Shown one piece after another: positions 1 through 12,152 of a stretch of 64,000 nucleotides of DNA. Position numbers and translations under genes: made by a program. The notes under the pieces were generated by a model, which saw nothing but the letters and a program-made list of their open reading frames with translations, had not been told where the DNA came from and ran no database searches. The stretch's first letter is position 1, and the number at the start of each line of letters is the position of its first letter. This DNA is from Atopsyche davidsoni. Taxonomy: Eukaryota > Arthropoda > Insecta > Trichoptera > Hydrobiosidae. Location: NCBI GenBank assembly GCA_022113835.1, contig JAILWY010000026.1:764001-828000 (forward strand). Reading direction: 5' to 3'.

Positions 1-3000
1 CTAGAACTCGGGAACCAAACACCAAACAGACGCTACTATTTCTTTTTGATCAAAATATATCAAGCGTGATGAATCAAAACCTAGCCGCCGCTTTTAAAAA
101 TCTAACGAAATAAAATATAAACGAAAAATTATGATAAAGCTTAAATTAAGACATTTATTTATACAATAAGCGTTATTAAATTATTTACGAAGCTATGAAT
201 GTTTTTTTTTTAGTAAGACTATGTAGTTTTAAACAAAGTGTGCTGTGGTGTATTTTTTTTCTAATTTTACAATTGTTGTTTTTATATTTTGTCGTCAACA
301 TGTGATAAATATCAAATTCAATTATTAAAAATTAAATATAAAATCACACGATAGTTGATATTCTGCTTGAAACAGACGAGAGTCTTTAATAAGTTTGGGA
401 TTCATCCCTCAGGAAGAGATTCAAACCGGTGATCTCTCGATCAATAGTCAACGGCCTTAATACTCAGACAAGAAACCGCGTGTTACGTGTAAATATCAAT
501 ACGATCATTAAACAAAAACGCTAAAAGTTTTCACAATATTCAAAATCTTAAATGAACCCTCGGCTAATTGGTAAACTTAAAAAATATATTGCGGTTATTT
601 TGTAATTTCCGCAAGTGCTGTTCTTCTTTTCCCTGTGCTCTTCAAATTTTACGACAAACACAGCCTTGCTTTCAAACAAGTCACCTAGATTTTCAAAGGT
701 TGATAATTAAAATTAAATTAATTCGGCAATTTATTAGCAAAGCCTGGCGCTTTTGTCATTGTTCCCGCGCGCCGCTACTGTGAAGAGCCTCGGACATAAA
801 GATGCAAATTTATTCCTACGGTTATAATACATCAAGATACCCAAACTAAATTATACTAATCACTGTAATCGCACTAAATATTTTGTTTCTTTGCAGATTG
901 TTTTCCTTGTTACGTATAATCAACATTAGCAAACAAAATATTGCAGAGAAAATTATCACGTCAAGAGTATATTAAATCTTAATACCATATATAAGAGTCG
1001 GTCGAGTTTAGGCTGTTTTTTTTTTTTTTCTTCATATTTTATGTTAAAATGCAGACATGTCAATATGCGTGCGAAAATAAGGCGTCAAATTTCTTTGAAT
1101 TAATTGGTTAATTACCGATGTGCGGTTGTGTTACAATGGGTGTAGGCATTGAAAATCAACTTCTGGCAAAAAAAACAAGGTCCGCCATGGCGCTTTCTTC
1201 ATAGCGCACCTCCACGGGCTCAATATTCATTGTACAGTGATAAGATTTCAAGATATGAATATGCATTACTATGTATAGGTATGACATTTATTTTGATAAA
1301 AATATTTTTTACGTGTAAGAATATTTTTAGTATCTTCCTATTTTTTACAATATCAATTTTCCAGGAAACTATGCTTAGTTAAACGGCTCGAAAATCACAA
1401 TTTTTTTTGTAGTAATCGCTTTGCTTTGACGAAAAAAACGCATATTAGCGAAATGACTTGGAGAGAACAAAAATATGATATCTGCAAAAAAATATTAATT
1501 TGGCTCAGTAAATAGTTATAAATTGTGGAGTTAAAAAAATAAACCAGCCTGTTGTTGATATTTTCGGGTTAGGATGAAGTGTATCAACTAAAGCTACAGC
1601 CGAGCAGAAATCCTGCACTGTATTGTATGCGATAATGCCGCAAGGATAGTTAGATGATTACTTTATTAGTTTTTTCAAATTATGTCATTGGTTTAATAGT
1701 GATTACAGTAGTCGATTATTTACTAAAAAAATCGTTGATTTGATGTCCGTTCTGATGAATTAGATGAATTTCTGATCGTGCTCGTTTACATTACGGTTTG
1801 AACTAATAGCTTTATTATACCATACGGTCGTGTTTTTAAATTATCGGATATTACCGTTAATGTCACTATGTAAATAATCCAATTGCATGATTTACTCTAT
1901 TTCACACAAGAAACAACAATGTGATTTATGATCAATTTATTTGTATAGATCGGATTATAATCAGACCGTTCGTATCTCAATCACACACTCTAACCACGCG
2001 GAGCAATCGTGCTGGCCTACGTCACGCTATTGAAAAATATACACCATTCCATACTCGTGTCTCACAACTCATAATATCAACAAAAATCCAACAATTAAAA
2101 AAAACAAAAATAGTATGTTTTATTCCATAGAAGTATAAGTATTCTACAAACCAAAAGAAATAAAACTAAGTGTAAAAAAAAAAAAAAACGCTTAAAATAT
2201 TCTTGATGCTCTGGAGTTGAGCCCCGCTTTCTGTTTTTTTTATATAAAAAAAAAACAAAATAAATCATATGCTAGCACACTCGGTAAACAAAACATATAT
2301 ATATATATATATTTTTTTTTTTTCAATGAATAAATATAGAAATTGTACAATCACGAAAGTTTAAGTATAAACATGCATGCATCAAAAATATTTTAAATGG
2401 ACGTTGTTGAGCATACAAATGCTGCGTGGAATCGGGTGCTAAGCCAACACGGTGGTCTTCTAAGCGGGACTAGCGTGCAATATCCGCAATAAAGTGTTGG
2501 ATAATATTGTGATTTTTTCTGTGTTATGCTGCGTAGTCGTTTGTCTTCCGACTTTTCAGTCCCAGTACTTTGACTATCCATCTTTCTTTGAATTCAAGAA
2601 GGTAGTTTGACTTTTGAAACACTGTGTATAGAATCTTACTCATTTCGTGAATTAGATATTTTGAAGATTAACGGTGGCACACCACAAAGGCCCGTCATCA
2701 ATGAATTTAAAAATAATATTTTAATCTCAGACGAGGGGATTAGTTGGTTATTTTATTTTTATATCCACTGCCATATAATCATGCGTGCGTAATTTGTAAG
2801 ACAATTTTGTAGCTAGGGTACCCATACAAAAAGTAAGAAATTATTTACCTCGTTATATATGTAGAAATAAAATACATTTTTTTATTTGGTCCCTTTTGAA
2901 TATAGAGACAACTTTTGGTTTTCAAAGAATTGAAAAACAATCGCCTAACTTGATTCTAGTTAATACACTCATACCACTTTTCAACGATATTTTCTGTTAA

Positions 3001-3304
3001 ATATATATATATATTATCTATTCAGTGCTCTCTTACAATTTTAGAATAATAAGTACTTTCTTAATTATGGCAACCCTACGCAAGAACGATTTGCAGAGGC
3101 AATACCGAGAAGTGAGCTGGTGAAGTACGTCGGCTGCAAAGCCGATCGGTATGCGGTGGTTATCAACCAGATTAATTAGATAATCTTGCTAATAACGACT
3201 TGAAATAAAAAAATACAAGCAGTGAGTGATAGGAGCCAGCGCGCAACGGTCGAGAGCCGCCCTGTATACGGTGCCAATGTGACGCAAGTGCAGTGCCTTA
3301 AACA
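1..3304. other. AT-rich non-coding DNA at the window start
   Basis: I see no convincing coding exon here. The DNA is AT-rich with homopolymer runs and a short AT dinucleotide run near 2297-2315. It should be part of the large CAD intron if CAD continues past the window start. It also contains the upstream region and probable 5' UTR of the Mab-21 gene: the composition becomes more GC-rich from about 3080 and an A/T-rich TATA-like stretch lies at about 3205. Short open frames here have no family resemblance that I recognise. Confidence 0.6.
405..478 (-). repeat. Degenerate tRNA-Ser/Leu-like sequence (SINE head or tRNA relic)
   Basis: Read on the minus strand, the stretch resembles the TGAGT-NN-TTAAGGC-GTTGACT pattern of class II tRNA genes (A box). 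It is followed by GATCGAGAGATC and a B-box-like GGTTTGAATCTC. Pairing is incomplete and the B box deviates from GGTTCGANTCC, so it is more likely a SINE head or tRNA pseudogene than a working tRNA. Confidence 0.35.
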
Positions 3305-6300
3305 ATGGGGAACTCAAAGTCATCCAGGAAGAAGGAGCCCACGACGTTCTTCGGGCGCGAGAAGCAGATCGAGTACGAGCGGGAGCGCCAGGCGAAGACG
3401 GGGCGGGGGAGCAGTGTGGGGGGGGGGCGGGGCGGGGGGCGCCCCCAGGGGCTCGGGGGGTCCCCGCGCGCCCCCGCCCGTCCCCGCGCGCCTTCGCCCC
3501 GAGCAGCCCCCCATGTCCTACGACCAGGAGGCCATCGAGAGGATGCGGCACCAGCTCAGGACGGACGCCAACGCCTTCCTCCTCAACAACATAATGCTGT
3601 CCGTCCAGTTCTTTGAGAACTATGAACGGTGAGTAAAATTAAACAAATAATACAGGCAACCCCACAAACGCGAGATAAAAATAATCGTCGCATTAAAAAC
3701 AATCAAAATTTGTTTCCAGTGTACTGAACAAGAATTGAAAAGCCACTGTAGAGATTGATCCCATGAATATCAATATACAAAAAAATACGACTCTCACGTG
3801 GTAGATAAACGCATTCAATATTTTTGACATCGAGTACTTGGTGGAATACCGTTTTAATATTTGAAATACCCCAGACTTCGCTTGATAATGCCAACGGGAA
3901 AGGTTGGCGAAACCGGAAACCGATGAAACTAAACATTTGGAAAAATCACAAAAGTATAGATAAATATATCAACTCCAAAGTTTAACACAGCATCATTATG
4001 ATAAAGCATGGCGGATACTTTGCTTCCGTGTAGTTAGTCAGTCTTGCAATATGCAGCACAATATTGGATTTTATTGCTAGTTTTTTTTAATCAATGTGGT
4101 TTGTATGGCAATCGGTTGTTGCCACATACTTTGAGCTTGCATACATATTTAATTATTTGAAATCTATTTTTTTATTTGTACATATCTTTTTTTTAAATAT
4201 ATACTCAAAGCTTACTCATTTAACATAGAGTAAGACACTATCACTAGACACTAAGACTCTAGTACAATATCTTTACCAATCAAATTCCTTGTCCTTCAAC
4301 AAGATTAAGACTCTAGTGATAAGATTAACACAGTCTTGATAACATGCAATGAGATCGATAATGATGCCACGCCACTACAACAACTTCAAATGCGAAGATT
4401 TTCATAATGAATGGAAGCAACCAAATAAACAAATAAAATAAACACGTTACAGTAAGACTTACTCCTTCTCTCGCTACACCTCCAAGAAATAATTAGCAGT
4501 TACGTTTTGCGTTCGTTACCTGTCGTCTGTCGTGTCATGTTGTGGCCTATTGTAAATAAATTAAACTGCAGCACAATCACTAAGATTTTAGTCACATTTG
4601 ACTTATTTTAAAAACCAAAAACACAACTAAAAGACAAAAGGAAAAATCTCATTCCATTTATTTTGTCCAAGAAATCCATGCCTTTGCTAAAATCGTATTA
4701 TAATAGTAAAAAAAAGTATGACTCAATCCACCCTCTTTCTATAGTATTTGCATGAGGCAACATATTTATACTAAGATTTTAAATTTGATAGACAACGTTT
4801 CTTACATGCATTGTTTAAAAAAAAAACAACCGTGATAAAAAATAAATACGTGTTGTCAAAATTTAAGAAAGAGTACTAATTATTGCGATAGATCTTTTAA
4901 TCTTTGAGAATGAAATGCATATTTATAATAATATATACATTTCAGTTGCAACTTTTATCATATTAGGCAATATGTAATGAAAACATGCAAATGGTTGCAT
5001 AATGAAACAATTAATATTCAAACCAGATTCTTGATAAAATAAATATTTTTTAATATTTACGGCTGGACGAAACCGCACTTCAATTTTTTGACTGTTTTTG
5101 TTTATGAGGGCTGTGTTGACTTTCTCCGAAACACAACATTTCACGTAGGCGTCTTAGCTGAATAAAGCAATTGAATTCCATAAATGCCTAAAAATCTCGA
5201 AGAGTGTACTTGGCAATTAATCAATAAGCAATCCTGAGTAAAGCTGCCTACACACGCTGCGAAACAACTGGTGATTAGCGTTGTTTACTTATGCAAAAAT
5301 ATTTTTATAAAAACACCCAAAATGAGTGGATACCATTGTATTTCTACGTGTGTAGGCTGCTTTATGATTCGCCCTATTGCAACTTCGTTTGCAATGCGTA
5401 TGACATGTATATAATAATGCGTCACAAAAAGCAAAAAATACACGTAATGGATTATTGTCAAAAGTTTTGAGTGGCTGAAGTGAGTTTATTATGAATATTG
5501 TCAGGTTGTACCTGAAATTAAGAATAAGACAGGTCCACAATTTATATCGTTAGCAATATACTTCCTAGCAATTGTTAAATCATTTAGTTATTAAATCATC
5601 AAGTGCTGCACTCTTCACAGTGTTCAGTGGTCAACTATTCATTAACTATAATAACACAGGGAAAAGCCGCCGGTCTTTAGCGAGCGCAAACACTAGACAG
5701 GTTGATGAATGGTTAGAAATTAATGAAGCCGTCTCGTCTCGTTCATAACTCATAAAACAATTTTACTTTTTATAATTCGATTAATTTTCTAATAATTTGC
5801 GTAGTTTATACATTTACAAATTATAAACACAAAACACACTGACAATCTAAAATACTAATTGCCTTATAAAAGTACACGAGCCGCCCGCTATTTAAATATT
5901 ATGCGAGCTTGTCATAATTCCTAAATAAAGAAACTCGTAATAAACCGCCCAGTTGAAAAGAAAAGTGCGGTTATGAGCTTCTGCGATCTTATACACGTAG
6001 ACCGCGCACCGGTTATTTTAAATTACTATTAACTGTATTTATAAACATTTTTTTACTAAAATGTTGTAATAAAATTCCACCAAGTACTTTCTATGAAAAA
6101 TACAAACTGTATTCGTAGGCCATGCTGGTTTGATTTGCAATGCTTGAAATACTTGTCCAAAATAATCTTTTTTTGGTGATGGCGCTTCGTAACTAATATA
6201 ATTAGTCGGAATTTTTTTTTTAGGTGCAATTTAACCTCTCGAAGGCTTATTTGGAATTGATTCTAAATTGAATCTCCATAGCGTGAGCGCTCACTGCCAA

Positions 6301-9300
6301 GTTATTCACATAAATCTCTCATAAATTTACTAATATAATTTTTTTTTTGATTTTATAAGTGGCGAGCGATCCACATAACGAATAGGCCATTGTATTGTGC
6401 ATATTGGTGTTTTAACGCACTTTTTAAAGAAATCTGTGTCAAGAATATACATAAAATATTATTTTGATTTTGTGTAATTTGAACGATTTTTTTCTCGCTA
6501 AATCAAATTGCTTGTTTGTATTTTCAACTCACTGCGTCCCTACGGTGAGAACGAAATACGAAAACAAAATTTAAAGTCCGATATATGTTGTCATACTACT
6601 ATATAAAGCTGCGGTTCTTATGCGCTTTTCCGCGTTAGTTGATCGAAAAGTCTGCCGTTTACGTTTATTATGACCACGATTCAAATAATATCTATGCTAG
6701 GATAACGTAACTAAAATGGGAGCTGGTAAAGTTGATCGGGCCGTGTTGCATTGGGCCGTCTGTGCGGCGCGGTCGAGGTGGGATCGGATGCGTGCGACTT
6801 GTAGATGAAAATATTCTTAGGTGTGAAAAACAATCTCCTCCACGAAGCATGAAGTAATTAAGACGGATCCAGTCTACTTGCGTACGGCGAGCAAGTCTGG
6901 AGTCATTACCGCAGAAAGTAAACACGGAGAATGTAACGGAGCCCGCGCCGCGGCATGCTTGGGTTGCCATAGAAATATTTAAATATTTTTACATCCACAA
7001 GCCGCTTGCCCTTCGCTTGGATTGGTGTTTAGCAATGCGCGGACTGCAGTTTGTAACAATTCATATTAAAGAAAGCTAAAATTTGACATTCCTACTAACA
7101 GTAATACCCCGCTTTACGCGACCCCGTTATGCGCGGTTTCACTATAACGCGAATTTCTTATTTAAGAACATAATGTAGTCATTGACTTCTCTTAACAATT
7201 AAAAACAGCGTTGGGTGTTATGAACGTATTTTACAAGAACGTAAAAGAAACGCTACCCAAAAGACAATAGATGTATTTTCAGTAAAAATAACATGTAATA
7301 CTGCATGAAGTGTTCTTAGAATTAAAGTGATTGATTTTTTATATTATGTTTTGACTATGTATGTATGTTTAATCGTAAACCCCGATATACCCGAATTTCA
7401 CTTAACGCGTTTTTTTCCGGAACGTATCCTTCGCGTAAAGCGGGGTATTACTGTATTTAGAAAATAGGTTTAAGGGTTCTATCCACCTAAAAAGTAGCTT
7501 TGGGCTCTAGGAGAAAAATCTAGTATTAACGAACGAACTAGTATTGTTTAAAAGAAAAATATGATTCCTTTTTAAATCAAGAATAATTTTATTTTATAAA
7601 TATGACTGAATATATTTAGCAAGTACTTCTCTAGAGATGTTTGCCGTTTTAGAGTAGGTTTGTCAAGAGCATCATGATTATTGTACCAAAATATGTACCT
7701 AAATCTCGTATCAAATATATTTAAAGTCGAATATGGAGAATTCAATTAATTTTAAGCATTAAAGTGTATCTAAATTGTTTGGTAGATCTAGCATTTTAAT
7801 GATAAGCTGCCACCACACGCTGCGACACAACCGACAACCAAACGGTAACTACCCAAGAGTGATCTTTTTTGTAATTTAAAAAATAATCTAAATGAAAACT
7901 CAATTTAAAAGGACGCTATTGATTTATTACAGTTCTTTGGTCGTTTGTATTGCTGCGTGTGTAGACTGCTTTATATTTTGATAAGTCATATTTTTTACAC
8001 AAGAATTTCGACAAATTTAGATCCAAAACTATACTTATTTTTACATATGGACTGATGCGTTTATCCAAATGTATAACACTGACATAATAGTTCATAATTT
8101 TACCTAGTCATTAATCGATAAGAAATTAGGTTTGGTCTGCGTAATTATTTATTGTTATCGATAATTACAAATAATAATAATAAAATTAACAATGGCTACT
8201 TTTGGCCTCCCGAAAAAGATTTTTCATTTTATTTTATCTAATCATATATCTGCATGATTAATGATATTTGCATTGTTTTTTAAATTACTTAGATCTCTTA
8301 TCTCAGAGAAACTTTTGTATGAGTGCACTTGTTGAAAAAAATCCTATCTCGTTACTATGTTATAGATAATACTTCTGTGTAAAATAAAAGCTCATTAAAT
8401 ATTACATTTTACCAAGAATACAATAATTTTCAGTATCGAGACTGTTCCTAAAAGTATTATTAGATATGATATCAAAGCCTTTTTAATATTTCAAGTAATT
8501 CATTTTAAGTGGTAAAGATTTTTTTCCGGAAAATTCTTCAATTTTGAAAAAACAAGAGAGAAAGGCCGCCTTAGGGAGGGTGATTGAGCGATGGGGGTGT
8601 AGCTTTATGAATTCAAATTACTTTAACTGGTGTTGTGTATTTTCTACAATATGCAACACAAGGTTACATGTTTTAACATTTAACTGTTAACAGTGTCCCT
8701 AACTGAGGGGTTGGGGTTGTATTTACCAGTATAATTTAAATTTAAATACAAATAAAATGTTACATCAATTTGATCTGTAATCTAAATCTTACATCAATGT
8801 GAAATCTGTAACAGCTTTTGTACGAAGTCAATTAGTACAAAAAATATATATTGCATGAGAAACAGCACTTGATAACGTGGTTGATAAAAATGAACACATT
8901 TTTTATTGATTACACAATAAACAAAGAATACCTATCAAACTTAATTCTACCAGATAAGGAACTAAAGAATGTGTGTATCGAAAAAAAAAATGAACTTCTA
9001 CGGCACATCAAGCCTCACCTAAATAGCCTAAAGCTTGAAATTTATATAAATTTTGAATAACTATAATAAGTAAAAAATATTGAAATTCCAGGGTTATTTG
9101 GGATCTGAAGAACAATTCAGTAACAGACGCAGACGTCGAGCTGAACAATATGATGGCCCAACACCACAAGCATGTGTTCCTGCCGGACAAGCTGCAGGAG
9201 TCCGCCAACACAGACGTCCTGTTCTGTCCACTCACCTCCACCCCCCTGACCGTCCGCCCCCCTCTGGAGGCACTGCAACCCCAGCGAATGTTTGTGATTC

Positions 9301-12005
9301 ACGACAATGTAGAAGTCAACGAACCGGGAGACGTATCGGAATACTACACTGTTATGGATGCACCTTTTTACCGAATGCTTCTAGAAGATTCCGATGAACC
9401 CGGTTAGTATTGGAAGTCAATTAATCTCCAATGATAACGTATATATAATAATACTAAATTATTTCTAATACGAATTTTATTTTCAGGATATGTAAAGCTG
9501 AAAAAGTTAGAAATATTAGAAAATATCACAAATAGAGATAATCCCTCCAACGATTTGAATAGCCCGAAAGAAACTGGATACTCTAGCGATGCCGATGGAG
9601 AGTCTATTGAGTCAGACATAAAGAAAAAAGACTCAAAAGAAGACGTCACCGAAGGAGAAAACTTCATGCTCGCCCTGAAGGAACAAATTGCTAAACCATC
9701 AAAACCGGCATTCACCAGAGTTCCAGAAAACCTAGTGCAGTCAGAAGCCGCGGTGAATAAGCATAATCAATTTGGACCCTCAAATCAAAAGGTTACAGTA
9801 AGGGAAGAAACCTCCGATTTCAAAACTGAACGAAGGCCCAGCGGAATTCTCAAGTCATCAAATAAAGCAGTCAAACACGGCGCACTCGTTCATTCAGAGA
9901 CGAGACAAAAGAAGGTAAGAACTCGACAAACAGCCAACAAGGTGAGTCCCAATGGCAGCGAGAGTTCGGGCTACAAGTCTAGTTACAGTCCTCAGACAGA
10001 ATCTAGTGGCACAGAGTCGGACTACGGATATGCAACAATCACGGCAGAGACGACTCCGCGGAAACTAGAAGCAAGTCAATCTGCTAAGTTCACGGACAGC
10101 ACCAGTGTTATTCCATCTCGGTGCATATCAGTAGTAGAAGTGAAAAAGAAGCCTAATAGCAATATGGATGAAGAAGATGAGATTGATGAAGCTTACAGTG
10201 CAAGATACAGATCAGACTTTAACAGAGAACTCTACAAAAAAATATATTATCTGAACTCTCACCTTTTTATGAGGAATTTCTCAGATTTATTTTTGATGCG
10301 ATTAGCGGAATCACTGGGATTTTCAACAGAATGCGTAAGAGAAGCGCTAACCCAAGGAGCCAGTATTTATTGCAATAAAGGATACAATTCCTATGAGGTT
10401 CTGCCGGCTGTTAATACAACATGGCCGAGCGCCGCCCGCGGGTGGCTCACGCGAGCCAGGAATATCATATCAAGTCCGAGAACCAACTACAAGTACCAAT
10501 GGCCGACACCCTACATGGTCGGGAAGGCTCAAAGCTTCGGATGTCTGATAGTTCCTGTGGGCTTCAGGCCCACCAGGGGACCCAACCCTGAGCAGACTCT
10601 GCAGTGGAGACTGACTTTCCCTGCGGTGGAGAGATACTTGGAGACCTGCCTTGCACATTCTCAAGTCAGGTGTTACATGTTTACGCAACTGTTATTCAAA
10701 ACTTACATAAAAAATGACCAATCCAAAGCAGGTATTGATTACAGCCATCTGAGAAATCATTTGTTTTGGCAATGTGAGGACAATTATGCGCAATGGCCGG
10801 AGGATAGGCTTGGAGAAACGCTGCGCTTATTTTTAAAATCATTTTACCAATTTATAATGAAAGGAAAGATGCGTGACTACTTTATCCCACAGTGCAATCT
10901 GTTAAAGGGCATACCCAAGACAGTTCTGTTGAAACAGCAAAGAATGCTTGCTGATATTATAGAATCTCCCGTAATGCATCTGCTCTCTTCGCTACACAAT
11001 CTTAAATATACCGGACCGGACTTCTATCCCGTCATGAATTACTTAAAACTTTATAGAATACTGACGAGTGAAAATGTAATGAAACTTATTAACCCTAATT
11101 TGCCAAAAATTACCAATACCGTGGTCGACGATGATGATTCCGATAGAGAGGAACATCAAGGAAAAAGCTTTTGGGATGAGATGAAGGTTAAGGACCCTGG
11201 ATATCAATGGAAAGTTAACAATCAGAGGCAACAAAATGCCAAAAAAGCAGCAGAAAGTTTATACGAAAAAAGAAAAGTCAAAAGCGAAAAATATCCGATT
11301 AACAGAAAGGTAATAATAGCATTAACTATTTATTGCATAAAAATAAATTTATTTAAATTTTAAGCTTATTATTTGATATTTTTACTAATGAGACGATTTC
11401 TTACATTTTAGTTTACCCTGCCAGCCTATTTAGACGCAAATAAAAAAATGTTAGTACTTGAAATGTTCATACCGCATTTCATCGCTATGGCAGACTGTAG
11501 TGACCGATTTGAGGCCACTAAGCAAGGTATGATATATTTGGAGCATGCACATAGGCTCTCCATACTGTTACAAGATGACCAGAGCAGCATAGGACAAGCG
11601 AGGGCGTACATCAGCGAGATCAAAGAAAAGATCGAAGTACTCAGGAGCAAAGTGGCCAAGTCCGGTGCTCCAAAGGTGCCCAAGAGAAACGAGAGTTTTA
11701 ACGGAGGAAGCATTAGACCAGGAGGAAGCGGTGTGAAGAAACCCAAAACAGAACAATACGTCAATATAAGCAATATCAACAAAATTGTCAATGATGAAAT
11801 CAAAATTACTGTGCCTGTTAGTCCAACAACCAAAATGGCCAGCATCATCCTGGCGGATGTGCACCAGGTTAATGAGAGACCTAGATTTATAAAAGCAATA
11901 TCTTTTCAAAAAGTAGAAGAAGAATCAGAAGAAGGATCAGAAGAAGGATCAGTAAATGAATCAGAAAATGAATCAGAAGATGATGTTACCGTGTCCAGAC
12001 TATAA
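3305..12005 (+). CDS. Mab-21 domain protein, 4 coding exons
   Basis: Coding exons are 3305 (or 3513)-3628, 9092-9402, 9487-11309 and 11412-12005. All junctions are GT-AG and in phase downstream of 3513, giving 947 residues from that Met. Residues about 395-665 match the C-terminal half of the Mab-21/cGAS-like fold: the WP-x-W-x-R-R segment, a GC-LIVPVGF stretch, WRLTFPAVERYL, and the helical HLFWQCED...W...LG block ending in YFIPQCNLL. The N-terminal part (about 40-150) would hold the nucleotidyltransferase half, but I cannot see a clear GS...[D/E]x[D/E] active site. A Ser/Thr/Lys-rich linker of about 240 residues splits the two halves. The C-terminus is acidic Glu/Ser-rich (about 917-942). 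An alternative start at 3305 gives MGNSKSSRKK, a myristoylation-type N-terminus, but in a different frame (see findings). Family membership is fairly sure; function is not. It could be a receptor-coupled or structural Mab-21 protein rather than a cyclic dinucleotide synthase. Confidence 0.82.
5241..5362. mobile_element. Short MITE, AAGCTGCCTACACACG terminal repeats
   Basis: The left end AAGCTGCCTACACACG is matched by the right end CGTGTGTAGGCTGCTT (one mismatch), and TA dinucleotides flank both sides. The 122-bp element has no coding capacity. Related ends are seen at 7805-7971 and, degenerate, around 30030-30192 and 25146-25320. A TA target duplication points to the Tc1/mariner superfamily, but with such a short element this is inference. 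Confidence 0.65.
7099..7453 (+). mobile_element. Tigger/pogo-like MITE, 355 bp
   Basis: The left end begins CAGTAATACCCCGCTTTACG and the right end is its near-perfect inverse, finishing in TATTACTG followed by TA. CAGT-type ends with a TA target are typical of the Tc1/mariner-pogo/Tigger group. The 5' flanking dinucleotide is AA, so one base of the TA duplication has probably mutated. A second copy lies inverted at 21096-21511. No transposase is encoded. Confidence 0.75.
7805..7971. mobile_element. Second copy of the AGCTGCC...GGCTGCT MITE family
   Basis: The left end AGCTGCCACCACACGCTGCG and the right end GCTGCGTGTGTAGACTGCT form terminal inverted repeats related to those of the element at 5241-5362, again with TA on both sides. 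Its internal motif CGACAACCAAA recurs in a degenerate relative near 30052. It is non-coding. Confidence 0.6.
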
Positions 12006-12062
12006 CGGTCGATAGTTATTGTGTTTATAAATAGATCTTCATGTAAATATTACATTCTAAAT

Positions 12063-12068
12063 AATAAA
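12063..12068 (+). terminator. Polyadenylation signal AATAAA of the Mab-21 gene
   Basis: A canonical AATAAA lies 58 bases after the stop codon at 12003-12005. The predicted mRNA end would fall about 70-90 bases before the CAD exon 6 donor, so the Mab-21 transcript would fit between CAD exons. Confidence 0.55.
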
Positions 12069-12152
12069 TATGTATTTAAGTTTTAAGTGACATAACTTCT
12101 AGGATTACGAATAATGAGAATAGAATTTATTAAAAGTATTTTGCGTACTTAC

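Larger units (their letters stand above)
3629..9091 (+). other. 5.5 kb first intron of the Mab-21 gene
   Basis: The intron runs from the donor after 3628 (GTGAGT) to the acceptor ending at 9091. It splits an Arg codon (CG|G) cleanly. It contains at least three MITE insertions (5241-5362, 7099-7453, 7805-7971). A moderately GC-richer stretch lies at about 6700-6965; I see no exon in it. The rest is AT-rich with no recognisable gene. Confidence 0.6.

Noticed and set aside
3189..3551. Minus-strand Pro/Ala/Arg-rich frames over the GC-rich Mab-21 exon 1
   Set aside because: They are antisense shadows of a low-complexity GC stretch with no domain and no supporting splice context.
6692..6970. 92-residue minus-strand frame in the Mab-21 intron
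   Set aside because: No family resemblance and no match to the expected CAD DHOase/ATCase domains; probably a chance frame in a GC-richer patch.
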